Shown here: piece by piece, positions 23,184 to 32,089 of the stretch
Layout of the letters: each line of letters starts with the position of its first letter
Numbering within the stretch: the first letter of the stretch is position 1
DNA from: Clostridia bacterium
GTDB taxonomy: Bacteria; Bacillota; Clostridia; Christensenellales; QALW01
Reading direction: 5' to 3'
Length of the DNA stretch: 64,000 nt
Assembly (NCBI GenBank): GCA_017502165.1
Contig: JAFVVO010000019.1
Location: 1-64,000, forward strand
Notes under the pieces: generated by a model
What the model was told of the DNA's origin: nothing
Seen by the model: only the letters and a program-made list of their open reading frames with translations
The model's database searches: none
Made by a program: the position numbers and the translations under genes

Positions 23184-25180
23184 GCAAATTAATTTTTACA
23201 AAGGAGATTATTCCTTCATCAAACTTTAACGGACAAAGCTCACTTCCGCCAATTTCCGTTGATATTAACCTTGAGGAAATGTCGGATAAGTTCTTTCTTG
23301 ACGAGGATGACTGTTTGTTCTTAAAATACGGTGAGCACAGCACCGCTTTTCCTTATCGCTATTTAGATATGTATGACCGCGCAACCGACGGCAAGGAATA
23401 CGACGTGGCAATACTTGAAAACGAGTTCCTTAAAGCCACCTTCCTGCCGTATCTTGGCGGCAAACTGTGGTCTTTGATAGATAAAAAGACCGGCCGAGAG
23501 CTTCTTTTCCGCAACAGCATCGTTCGTCCCGGAAACCTGGGAATCCGCAACTCATACACCTCAGGCGGTGTTGAATGGAACTGCGGTTTCAGAGGTCATC
23601 ACCCCTATACCGCATCAATGGTTAACTACGGTGAAACCGCTCTTGATGACGGCACACCAGTGTTGCGTTTCTTCTGGTTTGAGAGAACACGCTGCTGTAT
23701 CGTTCAGATGGATTTCTTCCTGCCTGACGATAGCAAGTTCTTAATTATGAGAACGAGAATTACCAACCCCAACAATAAGGTTATTCCTATGTATTGGTGG
23801 TCAAATATTGCTGTAGAGCAAAAGGAAGGGGACAGAGTTATTGCTCCTGCCGACAAGTCTTACTGCGCAGTTGACGGCGAGGTTTTCAAAATTGATATTC
23901 CCAATCACGGCGGAATTGACGTAACCTATCCCTTAAACAACGTTTCTGCCTTTGACTATTTCTGGACAACTTATCCCGAACGTCTCCGTTACATAACTCA
24001 GGTTGATAAAAACGGTTACGGTATCGTTGAAACCTCTACCGCCAGATTAAAGGGCAGAAAGCTCTTCGTTTGGGGTAACTCCCGCGGCGGAAGCAAGTGG
24101 ATGAATTTCCTTTCAAAAGACGATGAAACGGGCGCGTACGATGAAATTCAGTGCGGCCTTGCAAATACTCAGTACGAATGCCTGCCTATGCCTCCTCATT
24201 CCGTTTGGGAGTGGGCGGAGGCTTACGGCTCCGTTCAGCTTGATAAGGATAAGGCACACGGTGAATGGCACGTTGCACAAAAGGAAGCGGAAGACACTAT
24301 CGCAAGCCTTATGCCACCTCAAAAGCTTCAGCGGATTCTTGATGAAACAAGAGGAATGTCCAAGCGCGAAGCCAAAATGGTACAGAGCGTTGAGGCTTGG
24401 GGCGCTCTTGAGCAAATGCGCAAGGAAAAACTTGGTGACGAAACGGGCATTATGTGTCCTCACCTTAAGTTTGCAGAGTTTTCAAAGGAGCAGGAAGTTT
24501 GGATTAAGCTTCTTAACGAAGGCACCGTTGGAATTCACGACCCTAAAGATATTCCCGAATCATATATGGCGCAGACAGAGTGGGTTGATATGCTCAAAGA
24601 TGCTATTACCAACAAGGATAAGGACAACTGGTATGCATACTATCTGTTAGGTACTGCTCTTCAGAGTGCCAAGGAAAATTTTGAGGCTGAAAAGGCACTT
24701 CTTAAATCTCTCGAGCTTGAAAAGTCTGCCTGGGCACATTACGCTCTTGCTATTTTATATGAGCATACAAAGGTTCTTGATAAGAGCAAGGAAAACGTGC
24801 TTAAAGCAGCTGAAATCTTAAAAGACGATATTTCGTTGGGTAAAGAAATTATGCGTATGCTTTTTGCGGCAGAGGATTCTGAGGAATCCGTCCGCTTCTA
24901 TGAAAGCGCCGCAGATAACATTAAAGAAAACAACCGTTGCAGGCTTTACTACGCTTATGCTCTTGCCCGTCTTGATAAAATTGACGAGTCGGAGAAGATT
25001 TTGTGCGGTGAGGACGGAAAAACATTCCTCGTTGTTCCCGACGTTCGCGAGTGCGAGCTTACGGTTACACAGCTCTGGGTATATATCCACGAAAAACGCG
25101 GTATGACCAGAGAACAGATGGGCGAACCGCCTCAGGACCTTGATTTCCGTATGTTTGCAAAGCGTGAAGGCTGGTTCTAA
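23180..25180 (+). CDS. DUF5107 mutarotase-fold protein with C-terminal TPR repeats
   Basis: Encodes 666 residues. Residues 1-370 match DUF5107, a galactose-mutarotase-like beta-sandwich (LENEFLKATFLPYLGGKLWS; SGGVEWNCGFRGHHP; IPMYWWSNIAVEQKEGDRV). Residues 480-600 show TPR-like helical pairs (NWYAYYLLGTALQSAKENFE; SAWAHYALAILYEHTK). No signal peptide is present, so it is cytoplasmic. DUF5107 proteins are usually found in plant-glycan operons and are probably glycoside-active or sugar-binding. The start overlaps the regulator stop. Confidence 0.85.
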   Translation: MSKLIFTKEIIPSSNFNGQSSLPPISVDINLEEMSDKFFLDEDDCLFLKYGEHSTAFPYRYLDMYDRATDGKEYDVAILENEFLKATFLPYLGGKLWSLIDKKTGRELLFRNSIVRPGNLGIRNSYTSGGVEWNCGFRGHHPYTASMVNYGETALDDGTPVLRFFWFERTRCCIVQMDFFLPDDSKFLIMRTRITNPNNKVIPMYWWSNIAVEQKEGDRVIAPADKSYCAVDGEVFKIDIPNHGGIDVTYPLNNVSAFDYFWTTYPERLRYITQVDKNGYGIVETSTARLKGRKLFVWGNSRGGSKWMNFLSKDDETGAYDEIQCGLANTQYECLPMPPHSVWEWAEAYGSVQLDKDKAHGEWHVAQKEAEDTIASLMPPQKLQRILDETRGMSKREAKMVQSVEAWGALEQMRKEKLGDETGIMCPHLKFAEFSKEQEVWIKLLNEGTVGIHDPKDIPESYMAQTEWVDMLKDAITNKDKDNWYAYYLLGTALQSAKENFEAEKALLKSLELEKSAWAHYALAILYEHTKVLDKSKENVLKAAEILKDDISLGKEIMRMLFAAEDSEESVRFYESAADNIKENNRCRLYYAYALARLDKIDESEKILCGEDGKTFLVVPDVRECELTVTQLWVYIHEKRGMTREQMGEPPQDLDFRMFAKREGWF

Positions 25181-25196
25181 ATAGGAGGGCAAAAAA

Positions 25197-26867
25197 ATGA
25201 CAGTTAAAACTTGGATTGCTAACGAGATAGTTCTCGAAAGCTCTAAAATTTATGCTAATGCACTTGAAGAGGTTGACGTTTTTGCAACCTTTACTTGCGG
25301 AAATAAAACACTTACTATTCCTGCATTCTGGGATGGGGGAAAGACCTGGAAGGTGCGTTTTGCACTTCCCAAGGTTGGAATTTGGTCTTACACAACCGAT
25401 TCAACCGATGCAGAAAATTTAGGGCTTAAAACAAGCGGCGAGATTGAATGCGTTGCTTATGACGGCGACAAGGCAATTTACAAGCACGGCTTTGTTAAAA
25501 CCGTTCCCAATAAGCGCTATTTCGTTTATGACGACGGTACACCCTTCTTCTATTTAGGCGACACTCATTGGTCATTTAATATGGAGGAATGGGATGAGCC
25601 CGGAGATCACGCAGATGAAACAAAATGCACCTCGCATTTCAAGTACCTTGTTGATAAGCGCGTTGAGCAGGGCTTTACGGTTTATCAGTCTGAGCCTAAC
25701 GGCCTTAAGCTTGAGGACGGAATCAGCGAAGAGGACCTTGAGGCCTTTAAGAATTTCGATTTACGCTTTAAGTATATTGCGGATGCAGGTCTTGTGCACG
25801 CAAACGCACAGATTAACTTTACCCGTTGGATTGCTCAGATGAAGCGAGTTGGAGATGCACAGTATATGAAGCGTCTTGCACGGTATTGGGTAGCGCGCTT
25901 CGGTGCGTATCCGGTTATGTGGACTCTTGCCCAGGAATGTGACGCGGATTATTATTTCAACCGCTCCGGCTACGGCCATTGCTTCCAGAAGGAAGATAAT
26001 CCCTTAAAGGTTGTTGCAGAGGGCATTTTCGAATCCGACCCATACGCACATCCTTTAACGGCACATATGTGCTATAGCACTATGAACGCCAACGCACCCG
26101 ATTGGGAAGGTGTTGTGCCTTCAACTTCAGCTTTTAGAGAGGTTAAGGGACATTCTTGGTATTCTTATCAGTGGCCTATCGGTATGGATAACCCCATTGA
26201 TTATGAAATTCCGCGCGACGGTTTGATTAACGGTCAGGGAAAACCCTGCGTAGTTTATGAATCGCGTTACGACGGACTTGAAACCAAAAATTTCGGCGCT
26301 CGCGGTATGGGCTGGATAGCATACCTTAACGGTATGTACGGCTACGGCTACGGCGCGGTTGATATTTGGTTCTATAAATCAGGATATTATGGCGACCGTA
26401 CCTCTTTTGACGGCCACGACCATATTACTCCTGAAGAAAAATTAAAGCATTGGTCTGAATCGGTTGAATTCAAAACGCCTTACCAGCTTAACTATATGCG
26501 TCAGTTTTTCGAAAAGCTTTCTTGGTGGAAGCTGATGCCCCGATTCGATTCACCTTTTTGGTTTATTCCCGAAAATAAAAGTTATCCCTACTCGATTGCT
26601 TCCGACGAAAGAAAGCTTTTTGTAGCATACTTTAATAACGTAGGCTTTGAAACGGGAACTTTCCCTGCCCTTGACAGAGCAATTTACTCTTATCAGTGGT
26701 TTGACCCCAGACACAATCTTTATACTGAAAAATCCTTCTTTGAGCCTGACGTAAACAGAATGTGGCGGGCACCCTTTAAGCCTACTCCTGACGATTGGGT
26801 ACTGTTAGTTAAAAAGGAAAAGCCCTCAAAGGCTAAAATTGACACAACTATTTTTGAAAGAGAATAA
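25197..26867 (+). CDS. DUF5060/DUF4038 glycoside hydrolase (apiosidase-like), cytoplasmic
   Basis: Encodes 556 residues. An N-terminal beta domain of about 90 residues (DVFATFTCGNKTLTIPAFWD; GKTWKVRFALPKVGIWSY) is DUF5060. The TIM barrel (about 100-470) is DUF4038-like, with FVYDDGTPFFYLGDTHW, VMWTLAQECDAD and CVVYESRYDG. The Glu in AQEC and the Glu in YESR are plausible catalytic acids. The family includes GH140 apiosidase. No signal peptide. It lies in the AraC operon and is a paralogue of 58338-60407. The substrate cannot be read from sequence. Confidence 0.82.
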   Translation: MTVKTWIANEIVLESSKIYANALEEVDVFATFTCGNKTLTIPAFWDGGKTWKVRFALPKVGIWSYTTDSTDAENLGLKTSGEIECVAYDGDKAIYKHGFVKTVPNKRYFVYDDGTPFFYLGDTHWSFNMEEWDEPGDHADETKCTSHFKYLVDKRVEQGFTVYQSEPNGLKLEDGISEEDLEAFKNFDLRFKYIADAGLVHANAQINFTRWIAQMKRVGDAQYMKRLARYWVARFGAYPVMWTLAQECDADYYFNRSGYGHCFQKEDNPLKVVAEGIFESDPYAHPLTAHMCYSTMNANAPDWEGVVPSTSAFREVKGHSWYSYQWPIGMDNPIDYEIPRDGLINGQGKPCVVYESRYDGLETKNFGARGMGWIAYLNGMYGYGYGAVDIWFYKSGYYGDRTSFDGHDHITPEEKLKHWSESVEFKTPYQLNYMRQFFEKLSWWKLMPRFDSPFWFIPENKSYPYSIASDERKLFVAYFNNVGFETGTFPALDRAIYSYQWFDPRHNLYTEKSFFEPDVNRMWRAPFKPTPDDWVLLVKKEKPSKAKIDTTIFERE

Positions 26868-26881
26868 TCCGCGAGGTAAAT

Positions 26882-28483
26882 ATGGAAAATAAAGGATTTA
26901 AGCGGTTATCTGTTTTCGTTGAATGCTCAACCGAAAGCACTCCCACCGTTGAAACGGTAAAAAACTATATTCGTATTCTTTCGCAGTTCGGCTATAACGA
27001 GCTGTATCTCGGCTTAACCGAAGGCTATAAAATTGAGGGTGAGCCCTACTTTAACTATATGCGTGGCGGCTACACCATAGAGCAGCTTCAGGAAATGGAC
27101 GCTTGCGCAAAGGAATACGGAATTGAGCTTATAGCAAACATTCAGGTGCTCGGACACCTGCCATTTTTGAAAAAATATGCGGTATATACGGATATGTTCG
27201 ATACTAATGAAGTTCTTTTAGTTGACGATGAAAGAGTTTATGCCCTCGTTGAAAAGATGATTGCAACTATGGCAAAAGGTCTTTCAAGCAGAAGACTTCA
27301 CATTGGTATGGACGAGTGCGAGTATATCGGACAGGGAAGATATAAAAATCTTCACTCTGAGGACGAGGACGGAGGAGAGCTGATACTCCGCCACTTAAAC
27401 CGTGTTAACGAAATTGCAAAAAAATACGGCTATACCCTTGAAATTTGGGGAGATATGCTTTCAGAAAACAAGAAATCGCGTCTGCCTGCAGAAGAAATTA
27501 AGGCGCGAATCCCCGAAGATATCGAAACTATCTACTGGTATTACGGACCTATCAGCGAAGAGGATATTTCCGTAAAAATAAACGATTTCTTAAAGACCGC
27601 TACCAAGGTAGGATATGCAGGTGCAGGATTTAAGTATTGCGGCTTCGGCCCTAACAACTATCTTGCCGAGCATACCCTCTTCCCACAAATGAGCGCCTGC
27701 AAGAAAATCGGTATCGACCATTTTATGATTACGCTTTGGTCTGACCACGGCGGACTTTGCAGTATTTATTCAATTCTTCCTGCCCTTTACGTTGCGGCAG
27801 AATTTGCCCGCGGTGAAATTACCGATATGTCGCAGACCAACAAGGAGCGTTTTAAGGAAATCGTAGGCATTTCTTATGATGAAATGTACTCTCTCGATTT
27901 ACTTAACAATCCCTTCCAGCGTCCTTTAGATGATTTTAACTCAAGAAGCTATTGGCTTTTGTTTGATGACGTTTTAACGGGTAATAAGCATCTTATGCTT
28001 ACGGAAAGCACTGCAGAGCGTTACGCTGAGATTGAAAAGTATTATGCTTCAATCGACGGTGGAGACTTTGCTCCTATTTTCCGTATGGCGCAGAAGCTTG
28101 CCAAAATCTTTACTACTACCAGCTTTATAGGAAGAGATATTCGCACTGCGTATAAAGCAAAGGATAAAAAGGAGCTTCAGGAAATTATCGACAACAAGCT
28201 TATTCCCCTAAAAAAAGACCTTGAAGAGTTCGCAGACATTTACCGCGTATATTGGGACCACGACAATATGGCATTTGGCGTTGACGCTCTTTTAACGGGT
28301 CTCGGCGCAGTAAATATGCGCTACAGCTACACAATTGCAAGATTGAGAGAGTATATTGCCTCTGATCGCAAGGTAGAAGAGCTTGAGGCAGAATTGTTGC
28401 CCGTAGGTGAAGCAAGGGCAACGGAGGATACTTTCCACGAAACCCGTTATAGTTATCTGCTTTCCTGCTGCAATATAATTTAA
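26882..28483 (+). CDS. GH20-like beta-N-acetylhexosaminidase
   Basis: Encodes 533 residues, no signal peptide. A TIM barrel begins almost at residue 1 (KNYIRILSQFGYNELYLGLT), and the GH20 catalytic pair is visible in RRLHIGMDE (D144-E145), with substrate-box residues in YTLEIWGDML and MITLWSDHGG. GH20 enzymes use substrate-assisted catalysis to release terminal GlcNAc or GalNAc. The protein lacks the usual N-terminal GH20b domain, as in the intracellular short subgroup. It is the last gene of the AraC operon and suggests that the target glycan carries HexNAc. Confidence 0.85.
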   Translation: MENKGFKRLSVFVECSTESTPTVETVKNYIRILSQFGYNELYLGLTEGYKIEGEPYFNYMRGGYTIEQLQEMDACAKEYGIELIANIQVLGHLPFLKKYAVYTDMFDTNEVLLVDDERVYALVEKMIATMAKGLSSRRLHIGMDECEYIGQGRYKNLHSEDEDGGELILRHLNRVNEIAKKYGYTLEIWGDMLSENKKSRLPAEEIKARIPEDIETIYWYYGPISEEDISVKINDFLKTATKVGYAGAGFKYCGFGPNNYLAEHTLFPQMSACKKIGIDHFMITLWSDHGGLCSIYSILPALYVAAEFARGEITDMSQTNKERFKEIVGISYDEMYSLDLLNNPFQRPLDDFNSRSYWLLFDDVLTGNKHLMLTESTAERYAEIEKYYASIDGGDFAPIFRMAQKLAKIFTTTSFIGRDIRTAYKAKDKKELQEIIDNKLIPLKKDLEEFADIYRVYWDHDNMAFGVDALLTGLGAVNMRYSYTIARLREYIASDRKVEELEAELLPVGEARATEDTFHETRYSYLLSCCNII

Positions 28484-28488
28484 TAATG

Positions 28489-28524
28489 AAAAGCACGGCG
28501 TCCGCAAAGGATACCGTGTTTTCT
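28489..28524 (+). terminator. terminator of the glycan operon
   Basis: AAGCACGG-C-GTCC pairs with GGAT-A-CCGTGTTT, followed by TTCTTT. Confidence 0.75.
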
Positions 28525-28610
28525 TTGAAAATTAAAAACCCAACATTTTCACGGCTGAAAAATATTGTGTAAAAAAAGTGAAAAAATTGTAAAAAACCTA
28601 ACGATTTTTA

Positions 28611-28639
28611 TTGATTTTTGCAATTTTATGTGTTAAAAT
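28611..28639 (+). promoter_or_regulatory. promoter of the purine permease gene
   Basis: TTGATT, 17 bp, extended -10 TG-T-TAAAAT. The 40-base leader is too short for a purine riboswitch, and none was seen. Confidence 0.7.
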
Positions 28640-28677
28640 GGTTGTGTAATATTTTTTTAGAAAAGGAGAGAATCTCA

Positions 28678-30099
28678 ATGAAAACATGGTTAGACAAATT
28701 CTTTAAGATCAGCGAGCGCGGTTCAAACATTAAAACCGAAATTATCGCAGGTCTTACCACCTTCTTTGCAATGGCATACATTGTTGTAACCAATCCCAAC
28801 CAGGTTGTAGGCTTCACCTTCGGTGGTGTGTTTGACAACATCTGGAATGCGGTTTACGTTGCATCAATCCTCGTTGCAGTAGTAGGTACCTTGCTTTATG
28901 CATTATATGCAAAGCTTCCTTTTGCGCAGGCTTGCGGTATGGGTCTTAACTCATTCTTCTTCGTATCCTTTATTCTTCCCGCGCTTTTGTCAGGCGGCGA
29001 TCCCGTTACAGGATACAGAGAAGGCTTATGCGTAATTCTTCTTTCAGGTATCATATTCCTTGTTCTTTCAGTTTCCGGTGTAAGAAGCTATATTGCAAGA
29101 TCACTTCCTGATTGCCTTAAGAAAGCTATCCCCGCAGGTATCGGCCTCTTTATCGCCTTCATTGGCTTCAAGAATGTTGGTATCATTCAGGCTAACCAGT
29201 ACACCTTCGTACAGCTCTTTGACTTCCATGGCGCTATCGCTGACAAGACTGCTTTCGACGCTTGGTGCGCAATCGCTCCCGTTGTATTAGCTCTTCTTGG
29301 CTTATTCCTTATTGCAGTTCTTGATAAGAAGAACGTTAAAGGTTCTGTAATTATTTCAATCGCAGCAGTTACCGTTCTTTACTATCTTACTACTTGGACT
29401 CTTCCCACATTTGACCTTGGCAAAATCGGTCAGTCCTTTAAGGATTTCGGCGAACTTGGCTTCCTTGGCGCATTCAAGGGCTTCTCGATTTTCGCCGGCG
29501 GCGCAACTGCTATCATCAACGCAATCGTTCTTATTATCACCTTCTGCCTTGTTGATATGTTCGATACCATCGGTACTCTTTACGGCACTGCTTCTCAGGC
29601 TGATATGCTTGACGAAAAGGGCGATCCTATCGAAATCGACAAATCAATGGCAAGTGACTCCGTTGCAACCGTAACCGGTGCTGTTTTAGGTACTTCAACT
29701 TGCACAACATTCGTTGAATCAGCAGCAGGTGTTGCAGCAGGCGGCAGAACAGGTCTTGCTTCATTAGTAACCTCCGCTTGCTTCTTACTCTGCTTATTCC
29801 TTGCTCCCGTAGCAGCTATCGTTCCTGCTTGTGCAACAGCTCCTGCTCTTATCTACGTAGGCGTTCTTATGCTTAAGAACTTTGCTAAGGTTGATATGAC
29901 TGATATCACCGCAGCAGTTCCTGCATTCTTTGCACTTATCATGATGCCTTTGACATATTCAATTTCAAACGGTATCGCAGTTGGTGCTATCTCCTACGTT
30001 CTTATCACTCTTGCAACCGGCAAGTACACCAAGAAGGATATTATCGTTACAGTAATTGCAGTACTCTTCACTTTGAGATTCTTCCTTGTAACAATGTAA
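28678..30099 (+). CDS. NCS2-family (AzgA/PbuG-type) purine permease
   Basis: Encodes 473 residues from ATG 28678 (AAAGGAGAG upstream). It has about 12-14 hydrophobic helices. Family marks are IKTEIIAGLTTFFAMAYIV at the N-terminus, QACGMGLNSFF, DMFDTIGTLYGTASQADMLD, and TCTTFVESAAGVAAGGRTGL. Members of this branch carry adenine, guanine or hypoxanthine with protons across the cytoplasmic membrane. It is monocistronic, between its own promoter and terminator. Confidence 0.92.
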   Translation: MKTWLDKFFKISERGSNIKTEIIAGLTTFFAMAYIVVTNPNQVVGFTFGGVFDNIWNAVYVASILVAVVGTLLYALYAKLPFAQACGMGLNSFFFVSFILPALLSGGDPVTGYREGLCVILLSGIIFLVLSVSGVRSYIARSLPDCLKKAIPAGIGLFIAFIGFKNVGIIQANQYTFVQLFDFHGAIADKTAFDAWCAIAPVVLALLGLFLIAVLDKKNVKGSVIISIAAVTVLYYLTTWTLPTFDLGKIGQSFKDFGELGFLGAFKGFSIFAGGATAIINAIVLIITFCLVDMFDTIGTLYGTASQADMLDEKGDPIEIDKSMASDSVATVTGAVLGTSTCTTFVESAAGVAAGGRTGLASLVTSACFLLCLFLAPVAAIVPACATAPALIYVGVLMLKNFAKVDMTDITAAVPAFFALIMMPLTYSISNGIAVGAISYVLITLATGKYTKKDIIVTVIAVLFTLRFFLVTM

Positions 30100-30116
30100 T
30101 TTATCTAAAAAACATA

Positions 30117-30149
30117 ACAACCACGGACAAGCTCCGTGGTTGTTTTTTT
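30117..30149 (+). terminator. terminator of the permease gene
   Basis: AACCACGGA pairs with TCCGTGGTT, followed by a T7 run. Confidence 0.9.
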
Positions 30150-30208
30150 ATGCTTTTAACTTTATGCTCAAGATAATTCACTCAGCGCTTTGCAGGCTTA
30201 AGGCTTCA

Positions 30209-30245
30209 ATAAAAATAAAACCGTACATAATGCACGGTTTTATAG
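30209..30245. terminator. second hairpin downstream
   Basis: AAAACCGT pairs with ACGGTTTT. It may be a back-up terminator. Nothing else was seen in 30150-30300. Confidence 0.5.
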
Positions 30246-30304
30246 TATTATTATAGAATAAGTAAATTTTAGCCGACAAGTCTATTTTTTTAGAAAAAAG
30301 TAAA

Positions 30305-30334
30305 TAAAAAAAGCTGCCGCTTTTTAGCGGCAGC
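30305..30334 (-). terminator. terminator of the HU gene
   Basis: On the minus strand GCTGCCGC pairs with GCGGCAGC and a T7 run follows. Confidence 0.85.
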
Positions 30335-30349
30335 CAATACAAAAGCAAA

Positions 30350-30622
30350 TTATTGAACGGAATCTTTAAGAGCCTTACCAGCCTTGAAAACAACTGCCTT
30401 GCTTGCAGGGATTTCGATGGTTGCGCCGGTAGCGGGGTTCTTGCCGGTTCTTGCAGCACGCTCTTTAACTTCGAAGGAACCGAAGCCCATGATCTGAACC
30501 TTGTCACCGCTCTTAAGAGCTTCTGCGATAAGGTCAAGAACTGCGGTTACAGCCTTGTCAGCGTCTTTCTTTGAAATTGCGTTCTTTGCAGCTAATGCAT
30601 TGATTAAGTCAGCTTTGTTCAT
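30350..30622 (-). CDS. hup: HU-family DNA-binding protein
   Basis: Encodes 90 residues, the exact size of HU. MNKADLINALAAK, then IMGFGSFEVKERAARTGKNP and IPASKAVVFKAGKALKDSV are diagnostic, including the DNA-intercalating arm with its conserved Pro (RTGKNPATG). HU bends and compacts DNA as a dimer. The start ATG (30620-30622) follows GGAGGA; frames extending upstream lack a ribosome site. The preceding genes on the same strand, yabN/mazG and spoVB, form the order usual in Clostridia. Confidence 0.97.
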   Translation of the reverse strand: MNKADLINALAAKNAISKKDADKAVTAVLDLIAEALKSGDKVQIMGFGSFEVKERAARTGKNPATGATIEIPASKAVVFKAGKALKDSVQ

Positions 30623-30680
30623 TTTATAAATCCTCCAAATGATTTTTATTAACACTTCGTGTGTTTTTGTTAACATAAAA

Positions 30681-30709
30681 ATAATAACATAATTTGGGTA
30701 AAATGTCAA
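30681..30709 (-). promoter_or_regulatory. promoter of the HU gene
   Basis: On the minus strand: TTGACA, 17 bp, TATTAT. A strong promoter, as expected for an abundant nucleoid protein. Confidence 0.75.
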
Positions 30710-30801
30710 TAGTACAAACGTAAAAATCGATAAAAATTATACATTTTTTTAACAAATTGCTAATAAAAATGCCCAAATCAAGCCACTTTTGAAAATTTTT
30801 G

Positions 30802-32088
30802 CTACTTTTTCACAGCATCAATGTACGTTTTTGTTTCCTTGTTAAGCGCAAGCTCGGGGTGAACACCTGCATTTTTGCAGAGGGCAACACACTCAAACAG
30901 AAGCTTGCCGAGAGTTTCCTCGTCCAGCTTAGCAGAGTCGAGTATGCTTTTAATTGCAAGAATATTCTGCTCTAAGGACGGCAATTCTATACCGCCTTTT
31001 TCTGCCTTAAACTGAATTTTCTCCGCATAGGCGCAGGCAGGTAAAGCCTCGGGAACGTCGTGCATAACGTCGGAAACGGTTTTAAGTCCGCGCTCTTGCA
31101 TCTTCTTTTCTTCCCAGGAAAGCTCTGTGCTTGTCTTGGCAAAGGGGAAAAGCTCGGGGTGACGGTTAATCATTTTTCTGCAGATGGCGTCAGTAACGTC
31201 AGAAAAGTCAAATTCGCCGCTTTTCTTACCGATGGCAGAATGTATCGAAACCTGGAACAAAACGTCTCCAAGCTCGTCAAAAAGGGCATAAACGTCATTT
31301 TTATCAATGGTGTCCACAACCTCGTAGGCTTCTTCGATTATAAAGGGGCGCAGGGACTCGTGAGTTTGTACGGAATCCCACGTGCAGCCAAAGCGCGAGC
31401 AAAGCTTATCGGTAATTTCGATAAGGTGACGGCAATCGTATTTGAAAACGTTTTCAAGGTCTATCTTGGGAATGTAAACTGACGTGGTATGGTTGTATTC
31501 CTCCAGCATATCGAGCTCAAATAACTGAATGGTTTTTGAGGCTTGTCTGCCAAAATAGTCCTCGTGATAAAGGGCAACCTGAAGCTCGTCACCGTAAACG
31601 AGAGACAAAATGCATTTAATATCAGATGCAATAAAATCCGAATCAATGCAGGTAATAACGTTGTGGGTGTGAGGGGTGGGAATTTCTCCCGCAAGCACCT
31701 CAGCTGAATTAAAGGACTTATAATTTTCCGTTATACCCATAAAGGCACACGCACAGTCGGAAACGGAAATGCCGGGGATAATTTGAATTTTATCCTTATC
31801 TAATGCCTGCACGGAGGTATCGTCCAATGCGTTTCCGTGTACGATATAGCAACAGTTCTGATGTGAATACAGCTCCGCCTTTATTTTTTCGTTCAGCTCG
31901 TCAAAATCCTGAGCTGATTCATAGATAAAATCAAGGGAAGTAAAGGGGATATTGCGTGCGGTTAATAATTCCGCAACGGGCATTTTGCTTGTTCTCAGAA
32001 TTACGCATTTTGCCTGCTCGATTTTATTAAGTGCGTCAAGAGTAAGGTTTTCAGGCTTGCCCGAGCCTGCGCCTATAACAGTAATCAT
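30802..32088 (-). CDS. mazG: YabN-like fusion: tetrapyrrole methylase-type domain plus MazG NTP pyrophosphohydrolase
   Basis: Encodes 428 residues from ATG 32086-32088 (GGGAGAATTAAT upstream). Residues 1-200 resemble the SAM-dependent tetrapyrrole methylase fold (MITVIGAGSGKPENLTLDAL), as in YabN. Residues 220-420 are MazG, with RPFIIEEAYEVVDTID and ALFDELGDVLFQVSIH supplying the Mg-binding EExxE/ExxD residues and MINRHPELFP typical of the family. MazG hydrolyses aberrant NTPs. It lies 1 base after the spoVB stop, an order conserved in many Clostridia. Confidence 0.92.
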   Translation of the reverse strand: MITVIGAGSGKPENLTLDALNKIEQAKCVILRTSKMPVAELLTARNIPFTSLDFIYESAQDFDELNEKIKAELYSHQNCCYIVHGNALDDTSVQALDKDKIQIIPGISVSDCACAFMGITENYKSFNSAEVLAGEIPTPHTHNVITCIDSDFIASDIKCILSLVYGDELQVALYHEDYFGRQASKTIQLFELDMLEEYNHTTSVYIPKIDLENVFKYDCRHLIEITDKLCSRFGCTWDSVQTHESLRPFIIEEAYEVVDTIDKNDVYALFDELGDVLFQVSIHSAIGKKSGEFDFSDVTDAICRKMINRHPELFPFAKTSTELSWEEKKMQERGLKTVSDVMHDVPEALPACAYAEKIQFKAEKGGIELPSLEQNILAIKSILDSAKLDEETLGKLLFECVALCKNAGVHPELALNKETKTYIDAVKK

Positions 32089-32089
32089 A

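Noticed and set aside
28500..28677. Purine riboswitch ahead of the NCS2 permease
   Set aside because: The leader after the promoter is only about 35-40 nt and lacks the conserved purine aptamer core.
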